64,000 nucleotides of DNA from the NCBI GenBank assembly GCA_028287235.1, contig JAQBQB010000025.1:248001-312000 (forward strand). Reading direction: 5' to 3'. The position numbers were made by a program, and so were the translations under genes. Positions 36,226 to 44,712 of this stretch are shown here, piece by piece; the stretch's first letter is position 1, and every line of letters starts with the position of its first letter. The stretch is from Gemmatimonadota bacterium. GTDB taxonomy: Bacteria > Gemmatimonadota > Gemmatimonadetes > Gemmatimonadales > Gemmatimonadaceae. Under the pieces are notes generated by a model that saw only the letters and a program-made list of their open reading frames with translations, did not search any database and was not told where the DNA came from.

Positions 36226-37511
36226 AGCTCGGACAGGAAACGGATGTCGATCCGCGGCTCGCGTCGCTGGTCGCCGCCGACGATGCCACGGCCGAAGAAA
36301 GCGCGGCCGATGCGATCGTCCTGCCGTGCGGCGCCGCCGTGCCGCAGCTCGAGCTCAAACTGCTCGTCTGGAACGTGCGCGAGCTGGGAGGCGGCTTTCA
36401 CATGCCGCGCGTTCGACCAGACCATTGCATCGACGGGTATGCGGCGTTGATCGCGGCGCTCGGCGCCGACGTCTGCGTCGTCACCGGGCTGCGTGCCGCG
36501 CCGGCGCGGCTCGTCACGTCGGAAGGCGGCGTGTTGAAATACGCCGACGAAGACGTTGACACCGGTGTGGCGGAGGCGAAGCGATTGCTCGCGTCGCTCA
36601 AGAAGGCGGCCGCCGCGGGCGACTGGGCCATGGGTGTGCCTTCCGACGCCAAGGATGCCATCGTCTACGAAGGAGGCACGACGACGGCCGTGCTCTATCA
36701 AAGAGCAGGCGGACGCAAGCTGCTCTCCCTCGACGTGGTGAACGGGCGCGCCGATGCGACGCTCGGCGTGGGCGGCCATCTCGTGCGTCTGTCGCTCGAG
36801 CTGCCGCTCGAGGGCGAGAGTCCCCTGACGCTCGATCTCCTCGCGCCGCTTGGCGCGTCCGCCGTGACGGGCGAGAAGGCACCGGCCGTTACGGCGACGC
36901 TACCGGCGTCGTTCGTGCTCGCGTTTTCCGCGGACGACGACCTGGCGTCCAATCGCGGTCCGCTCGACGCCGTGCAGTCCGCCGTGAGCGCGGACTCGCG
37001 TCCGTTGCTCGGTCACGGCTCGGTGCTGGGCGATTCGTTCTGGCAGACGACGACGCGAGAGCGAGGTTCGCTGCTCACCGACTATACGGCGGTGAGCGCG
37101 GCCGACGTCGATCAACAGGACGACGAGATGCACTGGGAAGCGTTGCCCGACCCAAAGCATCCGAAGGCAGCCAGCGACGTCGCGGGATCGCTCGGCGACG
37201 CGGTGCTGGTGCGCAATGCGGAGCCGCGGGCGCGCTATGCGGTGCGGGAGCTGCGCGTCGTCGACATGATGCGCGCGGCGCTGACGGCCGACGAGATTGC
37301 CGATGCCGGCGGCGAAGGCGCCGCGGCCGATGAGGACAATTCGCTGGCCGGCCTGCGCGCCGCACATCGGGCGGCGACGCCGTATCTGAGCGATACCGCG
37401 CCAACGACTCCGCAGAACATCGTCGCGGAGTGCGCCGATTTTCTGCATCTTCTCTCCGACCACTGGCCGGTGCTGGCCACGTTCGTGGTTCGCGCACCAG
37501 CCGAGCATTGA
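36222..37511 (+). CDS. Degenerate endonuclease/exonuclease/phosphatase (DNase I-like) fold protein
   Basis: The 429-residue protein begins with a short acidic leader, then the strand LKLLVWNVRELGGG (WN at 50-51), a helix DGYAALIAALGADVCVVTGL, a strand TTTAVLYQR, the strand FVLAFSADDDLASNRG (231-246), and SDHWPVLATF (412-421). The order matches the EEP superfamily. WN and SDH are kept, but the catalytic Glu of the usual LQE motif is replaced (VVTGL) and the usual GDFN reads FSAD. It is therefore probably catalytically impaired or has a changed metal site. It starts with GTG overlapping the previous stop and lies 10 nt before the 1250-residue gene, so it likely acts with that protein. Confidence 0.6.
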   Translation: MKLGQETDVDPRLASLVAADDATAEESAADAIVLPCGAAVPQLELKLLVWNVRELGGGFHMPRVRPDHCIDGYAALIAALGADVCVVTGLRAAPARLVTSEGGVLKYADEDVDTGVAEAKRLLASLKKAAAAGDWAMGVPSDAKDAIVYEGGTTTAVLYQRAGGRKLLSLDVVNGRADATLGVGGHLVRLSLELPLEGESPLTLDLLAPLGASAVTGEKAPAVTATLPASFVLAFSADDDLASNRGPLDAVQSAVSADSRPLLGHGSVLGDSFWQTTTRERGSLLTDYTAVSAADVDQQDDEMHWEALPDPKHPKAASDVAGSLGDAVLVRNAEPRARYAVRELRVVDMMRAALTADEIADAGGEGAAADEDNSLAGLRAAHRAATPYLSDTAPTTPQNIVAECADFLHLLSDHWPVLATFVVRAPAEH

Positions 37512-37521
37512 TGACTGACGT

Positions 37522-40500
37522 ATGCCTGTAGAAGATCCGTTCAATCGCATGGCGATCATCGCCGGGCGTCGCAAGGCGCAATCGGTGGTGTTCCCGACGC
37601 AGGGCGACGGCGCGATGATGTGGAAGGCGACCGCGGTGCATCCACTGCAGCCGATGCAGAACGTCCATCAGCGGTTGGTGCGCGACGCGCTCGGCAGCAT
37701 GACCGCGGTGGACCTTCGCGACGAAGACAAGAGGCAGGCCGCGGAGACCGCCGTCCTCGAGAGGTATTTCGTCGCGGATTCCGTGGAGCCGGCGCTGTAC
37801 GGCGAGGCGAAGAATGCGCCGCCGGTGTACGTCGATCAGGACTTGGACGTCGCCAAGCAGAAGCTCAAGAAGTTGGTCGCGCTCGCCGCGGCCGCCGTGG
37901 CGCACGCGCCGCCGGCCGATCCGGTGCCGGGTTTTCAGACGGAGTTGAACGCGGTCGTCGCCGCGTTGGAGACGGTGCGTGCCCATTTTACGCGGGCCGA
38001 GCCGGTGCTTCCGGACAACGTGGTGCGCGTGGTGCCGCCTACGCTCATCGCCATCGACACGGTGGTCGCCGCGGAAAAGGCGAAGATTGCCGGGCTCACC
38101 ACCGCCGCCGGCGTCGACACGATGGCGAAGAAGCTCGCCAAGGACGCGGCGAAAGCGTACGACGAAGTGCTGATCGGGTTCTGCTCGATCCAGATGATGC
38201 ACAACATCGAGCCGTTCTATCTCTTTCGGCTGATGGTCAAGTTCCGCATCGATTCGAACAACGTGCTCCTTCCGCGAATCCGCAAGGAAGTGAGCGGCGA
38301 GCTGACCGGTCTGCTCAACAACGCGCAGCAGTGGACCTTCGACTGGCTGAGCGCGCAGATCAAGGATCTCGACGCCGCGCTCAAGGTCATCGATCCGGGC
38401 GCGAAGAACCTGTTGTTCTTTCTGAAGGGCGGACGGGCGCTCAAGTATCTCGAGGGCGATGCGTTCGCCGGCGAGAACGACTGGGACACGCAGGTGGTGA
38501 TCAATCCGGAGCTGCCGCTCGACGAGTGGTACGAGATGCTACGCAAGGTGCACAACGTGGTCATCGCGAAACTCAAGTTCTACAAGTTGGGTTTCTACCA
38601 GCTCGTGCACCAATACTCGGCTGCGTTTCACGTCGATCTGAATACGCCGCTCTCCGTCGCGACGCTCCCCGCGGCGGTCGCGGTGCCGGCCGATCCGGCG
38701 TACAAGATGAACTGCAAGGCCGAGCTGATCGACATCGGCATTCCGCGTTGCGACACGGTCGAAGCCTTCGAGCAGTGGGTGCAGATGAAAGGCAAGATCG
38801 AGACGATGGAAGGCGTTCCACTGCCCGGATTCATCTACTACATCAATGAGTATGTGCTGATGATCCGCGAAGCGTTTGCCGAAACGTCGATCTCGATCGG
38901 CAAAACGCCGAAGCGGACGGCGCGACTCTTCGGCATTCTGGGTATCGACGACATTGCCGAAGTGGCGACGGCGGAGCGGGGGCGTATTCCAGCCGCCGCG
39001 GTGCCGAAGGCGTTGGCGGCGATCGGCACCCTGGCGGCCGACACGTCGAAGCGCGTGTTCACGGTGCTCGTGCGCCAGTTCGCCACGGGTTACGACTTGG
39101 CGAACGATCCGGGATTTGCCGCGGCGTTCGACGGGGTCGTCCATGCCGAAAAGGGGAACATGGCGACGAAGGCCTCGTACCCCGCGGCGCTCACCGACGC
39201 GATCACCGCCGACAAGCGCAAGGCGGATACGAAGTGGATCGACGCGGACCACCAGCCGCTCTGCGACGTGATCGGCTTCGGGAACTATCTCTCGCAGCAG
39301 TGCGAGGCGCATCTGAAGGCACGCAGCGCGTTCTTTCTGAAGCAGCGCAAGGTCATCGGCGGATTGATCAAGGCCGTGTACACCGCGTCGGTGGTCAACC
39401 CCGACGAAGAGTTGCAGATCCAGCTCGCCGTCACGGGCAATTTCGCCGCGTTTCTCCACGCGCACTATCTCGGCAAGCTCACGGACGATCCGGACGAAAC
39501 CTCGACCGCGAAGCGATTGGGGTACGACGCGATGCAGGATTCGATCATCAAGGCCTTTCACGACAAGGTCGGGCTGGTCGACGTGATCGACGTGACGATC
39601 TATTGCTGGAAGAAGGAGTACCTGCCGGACGTCGTGCTCGAGGCGGTCGTGCTTCCGCACCTGCATGCCTACGCCGCCAATCCGAAAACGCCGCTGTTCG
39701 ACATCCAACCAGGCCCCGAGGGATCGGGGTCGGTGTACGTCTTCTGGCCGCAGGCCGAGGCGCTCGCACCGTTCAACTACAAGCCGGTCGTCGTGCGGTT
39801 CACCGTCGACCGGCATCCGGCGCGCTGGCCGCAGCTATCGTTCATCTGGGGCTATCCGGTGTTGGGGATGAGAGATCTCATCAACGACTTTCACCGGCGC
39901 TGCGCGCACGTCGACGAGTTCGGTGCTCAGCAGCGGCTGAAGAAGACGTCCGCCGCGCTCGTCGAGATGATGACGCACTACGAGTATCCGGTGTCGGGCG
40001 GCCACGCCGCCGACGCCGGCGCCCCCGCGACGGTGCTGGCGATGCCGCCGGACCGGGCGGTCGCGACGAACGCGACGATCGCCGCCATCACGGCGGGCAC
40101 CTGCCACCACCTGATGATCAGCAGCGTGCAGCAAGCCAACGGCGACGCGGGTGTCTATCCAGTGGCGATGGCCGCCGACCGCCAACACCTCGTCACGCTT
40201 CCGAAGCCGGCCAAGGCGTCGGACATCAAGGGCACGCTCACGATTGCCGCCGACGTGAGCAAGAATCGCACGCTCGATCTGCTCGTCGTCAACCAGGGTC
40301 ATGGCGACCTGAATGATTTCGCCGGCTGGTCCAGCGCAACGCTCAAAGCGAACGTCGTCGATCCGCTGGTGGCCGCCGGCGTCAAGGCGAGCACGATCGT
40401 GCTCGACACCTGCCTATCCGCCTCGCTCGTCTCGGCGTTCGCGCCCCTCTGTGCCGACGGAGGCAAGATCTATTGCACCGCGTACAGCACGACGGGGCTC

Positions 40501-41274
40501 ATCGTCACGCCCGATGTGTGGACGAGCATCGACGGGGAGCTCACGGCGCGCGATGTGCCTGCGATCCGTGCGAAGCTCGTTGCGCGAATGACGTGGCTCT
40601 CGCGCGACGCCACGGCGTTCGTGAACGTGCCGGCGCTCCAGGTGCCGGGCGCTCCGGGGTCGATCTACGCGAGCGACGTGGTGGGAACTCGGGCCGGCGC
40701 GAGGGACCGGATCTCCATCGTGCGGTACCTCCCGCAGATCGCGGCGGCGCTCGATATGGACGACGACGCGCTCCCCGCCGCGTACTGGCCGGCGCTCAAC
40801 GAGGTGAAAGGCCTGCCACTCCTCGGCGATGCCGAGACGTGGGTTCTCGGAAGCCTCACGCCGACGGCCCGGATGTTTGGATTTCCGCAGCTCGACGGAG
40901 TCAAGCGCGAGTTTCGGAAGCGCGTCGTCGACATTCTCACGAATCCGACGTACGGAATCTCGCTCGCCCCAGGTACGCTGACCGACAAAAGCAACGTGGG
41001 TCGCGACAGCGTCTGGACGGAGCTTGCCTCGCGCCTCCGCACGGTGTTGCACGGTGTCGCCGGCTTTGCGATCTGTCCTACCTGTTTCGCCGCCTACGAC
41101 CCGGCGACGAAGAAGCTCGACGTCGACTCGCTTCTCACCGCCGACCTGCCGCCCCGCAACAAGAAGTTCGTCGACGCCATCTTTCCAAACTCCAGCGCCG
41201 AGCTCGCGCCGATGCGCGCCGCCCTCGCGAAGGATTCGATCACGCTGGATCCGAAAGCCAACTACCTGCAGTGA
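37522..41274 (+). CDS. Large multidomain protein: nucleotidyltransferase-like plus caspase-like (clan CD) domains
   Basis: The 1250-residue protein has no signal peptide or membrane helices. An N-terminal helical part (1-290) is followed by a Pol-beta/MNT-type nucleotidyltransferase signature: LLFFLKGGRALKYLEGD with GG at 303-304, DWDTQV with acids at 320 and 322, and a third candidate acid Asp404 in AELIDIGIP. A middle alpha/beta region (about 600-860) is unassigned. At 918-970 a caspase-like core appears: LLVVNQGHGD (His927) and STIVLDTCLSAS (Asp962, Cys964), with a following strand KIYCTAYST. The C-terminus (970-1250) is helical and contains CPTC (1185-1188). I know of no named family. Activity of both domains is inference from motifs. 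Confidence 0.65.
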   Translation: MPVEDPFNRMAIIAGRRKAQSVVFPTQGDGAMMWKATAVHPLQPMQNVHQRLVRDALGSMTAVDLRDEDKRQAAETAVLERYFVADSVEPALYGEAKNAPPVYVDQDLDVAKQKLKKLVALAAAAVAHAPPADPVPGFQTELNAVVAALETVRAHFTRAEPVLPDNVVRVVPPTLIAIDTVVAAEKAKIAGLTTAAGVDTMAKKLAKDAAKAYDEVLIGFCSIQMMHNIEPFYLFRLMVKFRIDSNNVLLPRIRKEVSGELTGLLNNAQQWTFDWLSAQIKDLDAALKVIDPGAKNLLFFLKGGRALKYLEGDAFAGENDWDTQVVINPELPLDEWYEMLRKVHNVVIAKLKFYKLGFYQLVHQYSAAFHVDLNTPLSVATLPAAVAVPADPAYKMNCKAELIDIGIPRCDTVEAFEQWVQMKGKIETMEGVPLPGFIYYINEYVLMIREAFAETSISIGKTPKRTARLFGILGIDDIAEVATAERGRIPAAAVPKALAAIGTLAADTSKRVFTVLVRQFATGYDLANDPGFAAAFDGVVHAEKGNMATKASYPAALTDAITADKRKADTKWIDADHQPLCDVIGFGNYLSQQCEAHLKARSAFFLKQRKVIGGLIKAVYTASVVNPDEELQIQLAVTGNFAAFLHAHYLGKLTDDPDETSTAKRLGYDAMQDSIIKAFHDKVGLVDVIDVTIYCWKKEYLPDVVLEAVVLPHLHAYAANPKTPLFDIQPGPEGSGSVYVFWPQAEALAPFNYKPVVVRFTVDRHPARWPQLSFIWGYPVLGMRDLINDFHRRCAHVDEFGAQQRLKKTSAALVEMMTHYEYPVSGGHAADAGAPATVLAMPPDRAVATNATIAAITAGTCHHLMISSVQQANGDAGVYPVAMAADRQHLVTLPKPAKASDIKGTLTIAADVSKNRTLDLLVVNQGHGDLNDFAGWSSATLKANVVDPLVAAGVKASTIVLDTCLSASLVSAFAPLCADGGKIYCTAYSTTGLIVTPDVWTSIDGELTARDVPAIRAKLVARMTWLSRDATAFVNVPALQVPGAPGSIYASDVVGTRAGARDRISIVRYLPQIAAALDMDDDALPAAYWPALNEVKGLPLLGDAETWVLGSLTPTARMFGFPQLDGVKREFRKRVVDILTNPTYGISLAPGTLTDKSNVGRDSVWTELASRLRTVLHGVAGFAICPTCFAAYDPATKKLDVDSLLTADLPPRNKKFVDAIFPNSSAELAPMRAALAKDSITLDPKANYLQ

Positions 41275-41281
41275 GGGTGTC

Positions 41282-41482
41282 ATGGACATCGCCGCCCGCC
41301 CCGACGATCCCGCCGTCGAAGAGATGGCCCGCTCGATCTTCGCGCTCTTTCCGCGGTGCATGCGCTGCGGGGAGCCCATCGCGCGGTACGAAGACGCAGA
41401 CGTACGGATTCTGAGTCATCGCGTGGTGCATCGTACACCGTGCGGCACTGGGAACGAGCCACCCGAGACCGTACACTCATAG
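41282..41482 (+). CDS. Small Cys/His protein, last gene of the NTase-caspase operon
   Basis: The 66-residue protein has CMRCGEPIARYED and HRVVHRTPCG, a possible single zinc site (Cys, Cys, His, Cys). ATG 41282 starts 7 nt after the stop of the 1250-residue gene. It may be an accessory or a zinc-binding inhibitor, but nothing beyond position supports this. Confidence 0.5.
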   Translation: MDIAARPDDPAVEEMARSIFALFPRCMRCGEPIARYEDADVRILSHRVVHRTPCGTGNEPPETVHS

Positions 41483-41523
41483 CGTTGCAGCTGTCCTCTC
41501 CCGCCTCACACTCAGGTTCTGCC

Positions 41524-44500
41524 GTGCACTCTCTTCGCCCCTCGCTCGTTCTCGTCGCGCTTGGATTGCTGGCCGCGCCCAGGCTCCACGCGCAGCAGGT
41601 CGACCCGCGCGCCTATTCCGAGATGCGCTGGCGAATGATCGGGCCGTTCCGCGCCAGCCGCACGAAGGCCGCGGTCGGAATTCCCGAGCAGCCGAACGTC
41701 TTCTACATCGGGGCCGTGGACGGCGGCGTGTGGAAGACGACCGACTACGGGCGGACCTGGAATCCGATCTTCGACGACCAGCCGTCGGGATCCATCGGCG
41801 CCATCGCGATCGCGCCGTCGAATGCGAACGTGATCTACGTGGGCAGCGGGGAAGGGCTGCAGCGTCCCGACCTGTCGACGGGCGACGGGATCTACAAATC
41901 CACGGACGCCGGCAAGAGCTGGACGCACCTCGGCCTGCGCGACGGGCAGCAGATCCCGCAGATCGTCGTCGATCCGCGCGATCCGAACCGGCTCTTCGTC
42001 GCGGTGATGGGCCATCCGTACGGCCCGAACGCCGAGCGCGGGCTGTTCCGCTCGACCGACGGCGGTGCATCGTTTCAAAAAGTATTATTCAAGGATGAGA
42101 ATACCGGCGCGATCGACGTCGTGATGGACCCAGCCGATCCCAAGACCATCTACTGCGTGCTCTGGGAGGCGCGGCAGGGGCCGTGGGAGAATGGGCAGTT
42201 CTCGGGACCGGGCAGTGGTCTGTTCAAGTCCATCGACGGCGGCGACACATGGCGCAAAGTCGGCAAGGGGCTGCCCACGTTCGAGCAGGACGGGCTGGGG
42301 CGCATCGGCATCACCGTGGCGCCGAGCATGCCGTCGCGGATGTTCGCCACGGTCGGCGCCACGCGGAACCTTGGGCTCTACCGTTCCGACGACGCCGGCG
42401 AGAACTGGTACAAGTCCACGCCCGACGACCGCGTGTCGTCGCGCGAGTCCGACTTCGCCGAGGTGAAGGTCGATCCGAAGAACGCCGACATCGTGTACAC
42501 GGCGAGCGTCGTCACGTGGAAATCCATCGACGGCGGCAAGACGTTCAAGGCCCTGCGCGGCGCGCCCGGCGGCGACGACTATCATCGCATCTGGATCAAC
42601 CCGCTCAATCCGAACATCATCCTCATCGCCAGCGACCAGGGCGCGATCGTGTCGGTGAACGACGGCGAGACGTGGAGCTCCTGGTACAATCAGCCGACCG
42701 CGGCGTTCTATCACGTCATCACGGACAACGCCTTTCCGTATCGCGTCTGCAGCGGACAGCAGGAGTCCGGCTCGGCGTGCGTGCGCAGCCGCGGCGACGA
42801 CGGGCGCATCATGGCGTGGGATTGGCACCCGGCCGGCGTCGAGGAGTACGGCTATGCCGCCCCGGATCCGCTCGACCCGGAGATCGTGTACGGCGGCAAG
42901 GTGTCGCGCTACGATCGCCGCACGGGCGACATTCAGCAGGTTGGTCCGCGCGTGGGGCGCGGCGGCGGCGCGGATTACCGCACGCTGCGCACCGCGCCGC
43001 TCGTGTTCTCGACGGTGGATCCGCACGCGCTCTTCTTCGCGTCGAACGTCGTGTGGAAGACGACGACCGGCGGCAAGAGCTGGACGCAGATCAGCTCCGA
43101 CCTCACGCGCACCGATTCGGTGGTACCGCCAAACGTCGGCACGTACTCCACGCAGCCCGCGGCCACGGCCCGGCATGGCGGCGTGATCTACACCGTCGCT
43201 CCGTCGTACGTGAACATCAATCGGATCTGGGCGGGCACCGACGACGGGTTGATTCACACGACCGCCGACGGCGGCGCGCACTGGACCGACGTCACGCCGG
43301 CCGATCTGCGTGCGCGGCCGTGGAGCAAGATCTCCATCATGGACGCCGGCCGCTTCGATGCGGGCACGGCGTACGCCGCGGTGAACACCCTGCGGCTCGA
43401 CGATCTTAACCCGCACGTCTACCGCACCCACGACGGCGGGACGAGCTGGAAGCAGATCGTTGCCGGGCTGCCGGCCGGCGCGGTGATCAACGTCGTGCGC
43501 GAAGATCCCAAGCGGCGCGGGCTGCTCTACGCCGGCTCCGAGACGCAGGTCTGGGTCTCGTTCGACGATGGCGACCACTGGTCGTCGCTCCGCCTCAACC
43601 TGCCGGCGACGTCGATTAGAGATCTGGTAATCAAGGACGATGACATCGTCGTCGGCACGCACGGACGTTCGTTCTGGATCCTCGACGACGTCGCCCCCCT
43701 ACGGCAGCTGACGGCGTCGACGGCTTCCGGCGGTACGACGCTGTTCAAGCCGGCGGCGGCGTATCGCTTCCGCTGGAGCAAGTATCCCGATACGCCGTTT
43801 CCTCCCGACGAGCCGTCCGGCCAGAACCCGCCCGACGGTGCGATCCTCGACTACTTTGTCGCGGCGAACGCGAGCGGCGACGCGAAGCTCGAGATCGTGG
43901 AGGCCAACGGGCGCGTGATCCGCACGTACTCGAGCCGCGATACCTCCATGGCGCCCGCCGACCTCGGCAACACACCCTCCTACTGGATTCGCCCCACGCA
44001 GGTGCTCTCCGCGGCGCCCGGCTTTCATCGCTTCGTCTGGGACGTCCACTACGCGCCGCCGGCCGGCACGAGCTCGCAGCCCGGGCAGTATCCCATCTCC
44101 GCGACGCCGTACGATACGCCGCGCGAGCCGCGCGGACCCTGGGCGCTGCCGGGCCAGTACATGGTTCGGCTCACCGTGGGCACGCAGTCGCTCACGCAGC
44201 CACTCACGATCAAGATGGATCCGCGCGTGAAGACTCCGTCCGCCGCGCTCGCGCAGGCGCACGTGCTGTCGGTGTCGCTGTACGACGCCATCGCGCGCGA
44301 CTCGGCGATCACGGCGCAGGTGCGCGCGTTGCGCAATCAGCTTCGCGACGCGAGCCGCCGCGCGAACAACTCGTCGGTCACGGAGTCGATCGATACGTAC
44401 GATGCGGCGCTCGTGGCGCTCGCCGGCCAGGGTGGCGGCGGTCGCCGAGGTGGCGGTGGCGGCCGCGGACGGGGTGGCGCGGGAGCTCAGCCGAGCTTTG

Positions 44501-44712
44501 CGTCGATCAACGGGGACCTCTCCACGCTGCTCGCGCTGCTCGAGGAGGCCGATGCCGAGCCGACGACGCAGGCGGTTGCCGCCGCGCGAGCGACGCAGCG
44601 GGACTTCGATGCGCTGGTGGGGCGGTGGAACACCCTGCGAACGACGGATCTCGCGGCGCTCAACGCTAAGTTGCGCGCCGCGGGGTTACAGGCTGTGTCG
44701 CTGGTGCCGTGA
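41524..44712 (+). CDS. Giant secreted BNR/sortilin-type beta-propeller protein
   Basis: The 1062-residue protein has a signal peptide (LVLVALGLLAAPRLHAQ) and then repeated Asp-box blades: VWKTTDYGRTWNPI, IYKSTDAGKSWTHL, LFRSTDGGASFQKV, LFKSIDGGDTWRKV, LYRSDDAGENWYKS, VWKTTTGGKSWTQI and others, implying tandem propellers up to about residue 720. The C-terminal third holds an Ig-like domain and a Gly-rich stretch near 985. It resembles the VPS10/sortilin-like 'glycosyl hydrolase' annotation common in Gemmatimonadota, but no glycosidase residues are evident. GTG 41524 gives a clean signal peptide. Confidence 0.85.
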   Translation: MHSLRPSLVLVALGLLAAPRLHAQQVDPRAYSEMRWRMIGPFRASRTKAAVGIPEQPNVFYIGAVDGGVWKTTDYGRTWNPIFDDQPSGSIGAIAIAPSNANVIYVGSGEGLQRPDLSTGDGIYKSTDAGKSWTHLGLRDGQQIPQIVVDPRDPNRLFVAVMGHPYGPNAERGLFRSTDGGASFQKVLFKDENTGAIDVVMDPADPKTIYCVLWEARQGPWENGQFSGPGSGLFKSIDGGDTWRKVGKGLPTFEQDGLGRIGITVAPSMPSRMFATVGATRNLGLYRSDDAGENWYKSTPDDRVSSRESDFAEVKVDPKNADIVYTASVVTWKSIDGGKTFKALRGAPGGDDYHRIWINPLNPNIILIASDQGAIVSVNDGETWSSWYNQPTAAFYHVITDNAFPYRVCSGQQESGSACVRSRGDDGRIMAWDWHPAGVEEYGYAAPDPLDPEIVYGGKVSRYDRRTGDIQQVGPRVGRGGGADYRTLRTAPLVFSTVDPHALFFASNVVWKTTTGGKSWTQISSDLTRTDSVVPPNVGTYSTQPAATARHGGVIYTVAPSYVNINRIWAGTDDGLIHTTADGGAHWTDVTPADLRARPWSKISIMDAGRFDAGTAYAAVNTLRLDDLNPHVYRTHDGGTSWKQIVAGLPAGAVINVVREDPKRRGLLYAGSETQVWVSFDDGDHWSSLRLNLPATSIRDLVIKDDDIVVGTHGRSFWILDDVAPLRQLTASTASGGTTLFKPAAAYRFRWSKYPDTPFPPDEPSGQNPPDGAILDYFVAANASGDAKLEIVEANGRVIRTYSSRDTSMAPADLGNTPSYWIRPTQVLSAAPGFHRFVWDVHYAPPAGTSSQPGQYPISATPYDTPREPRGPWALPGQYMVRLTVGTQSLTQPLTIKMDPRVKTPSAALAQAHVLSVSLYDAIARDSAITAQVRALRNQLRDASRRANNSSVTESIDTYDAALVALAGQGGGGRRGGGGGRGRGGAGAQPSFASINGDLSTLLALLEEADAEPTTQAVAAARATQRDFDALVGRWNTLRTTDLAALNAKLRAAGLQAVSLVP

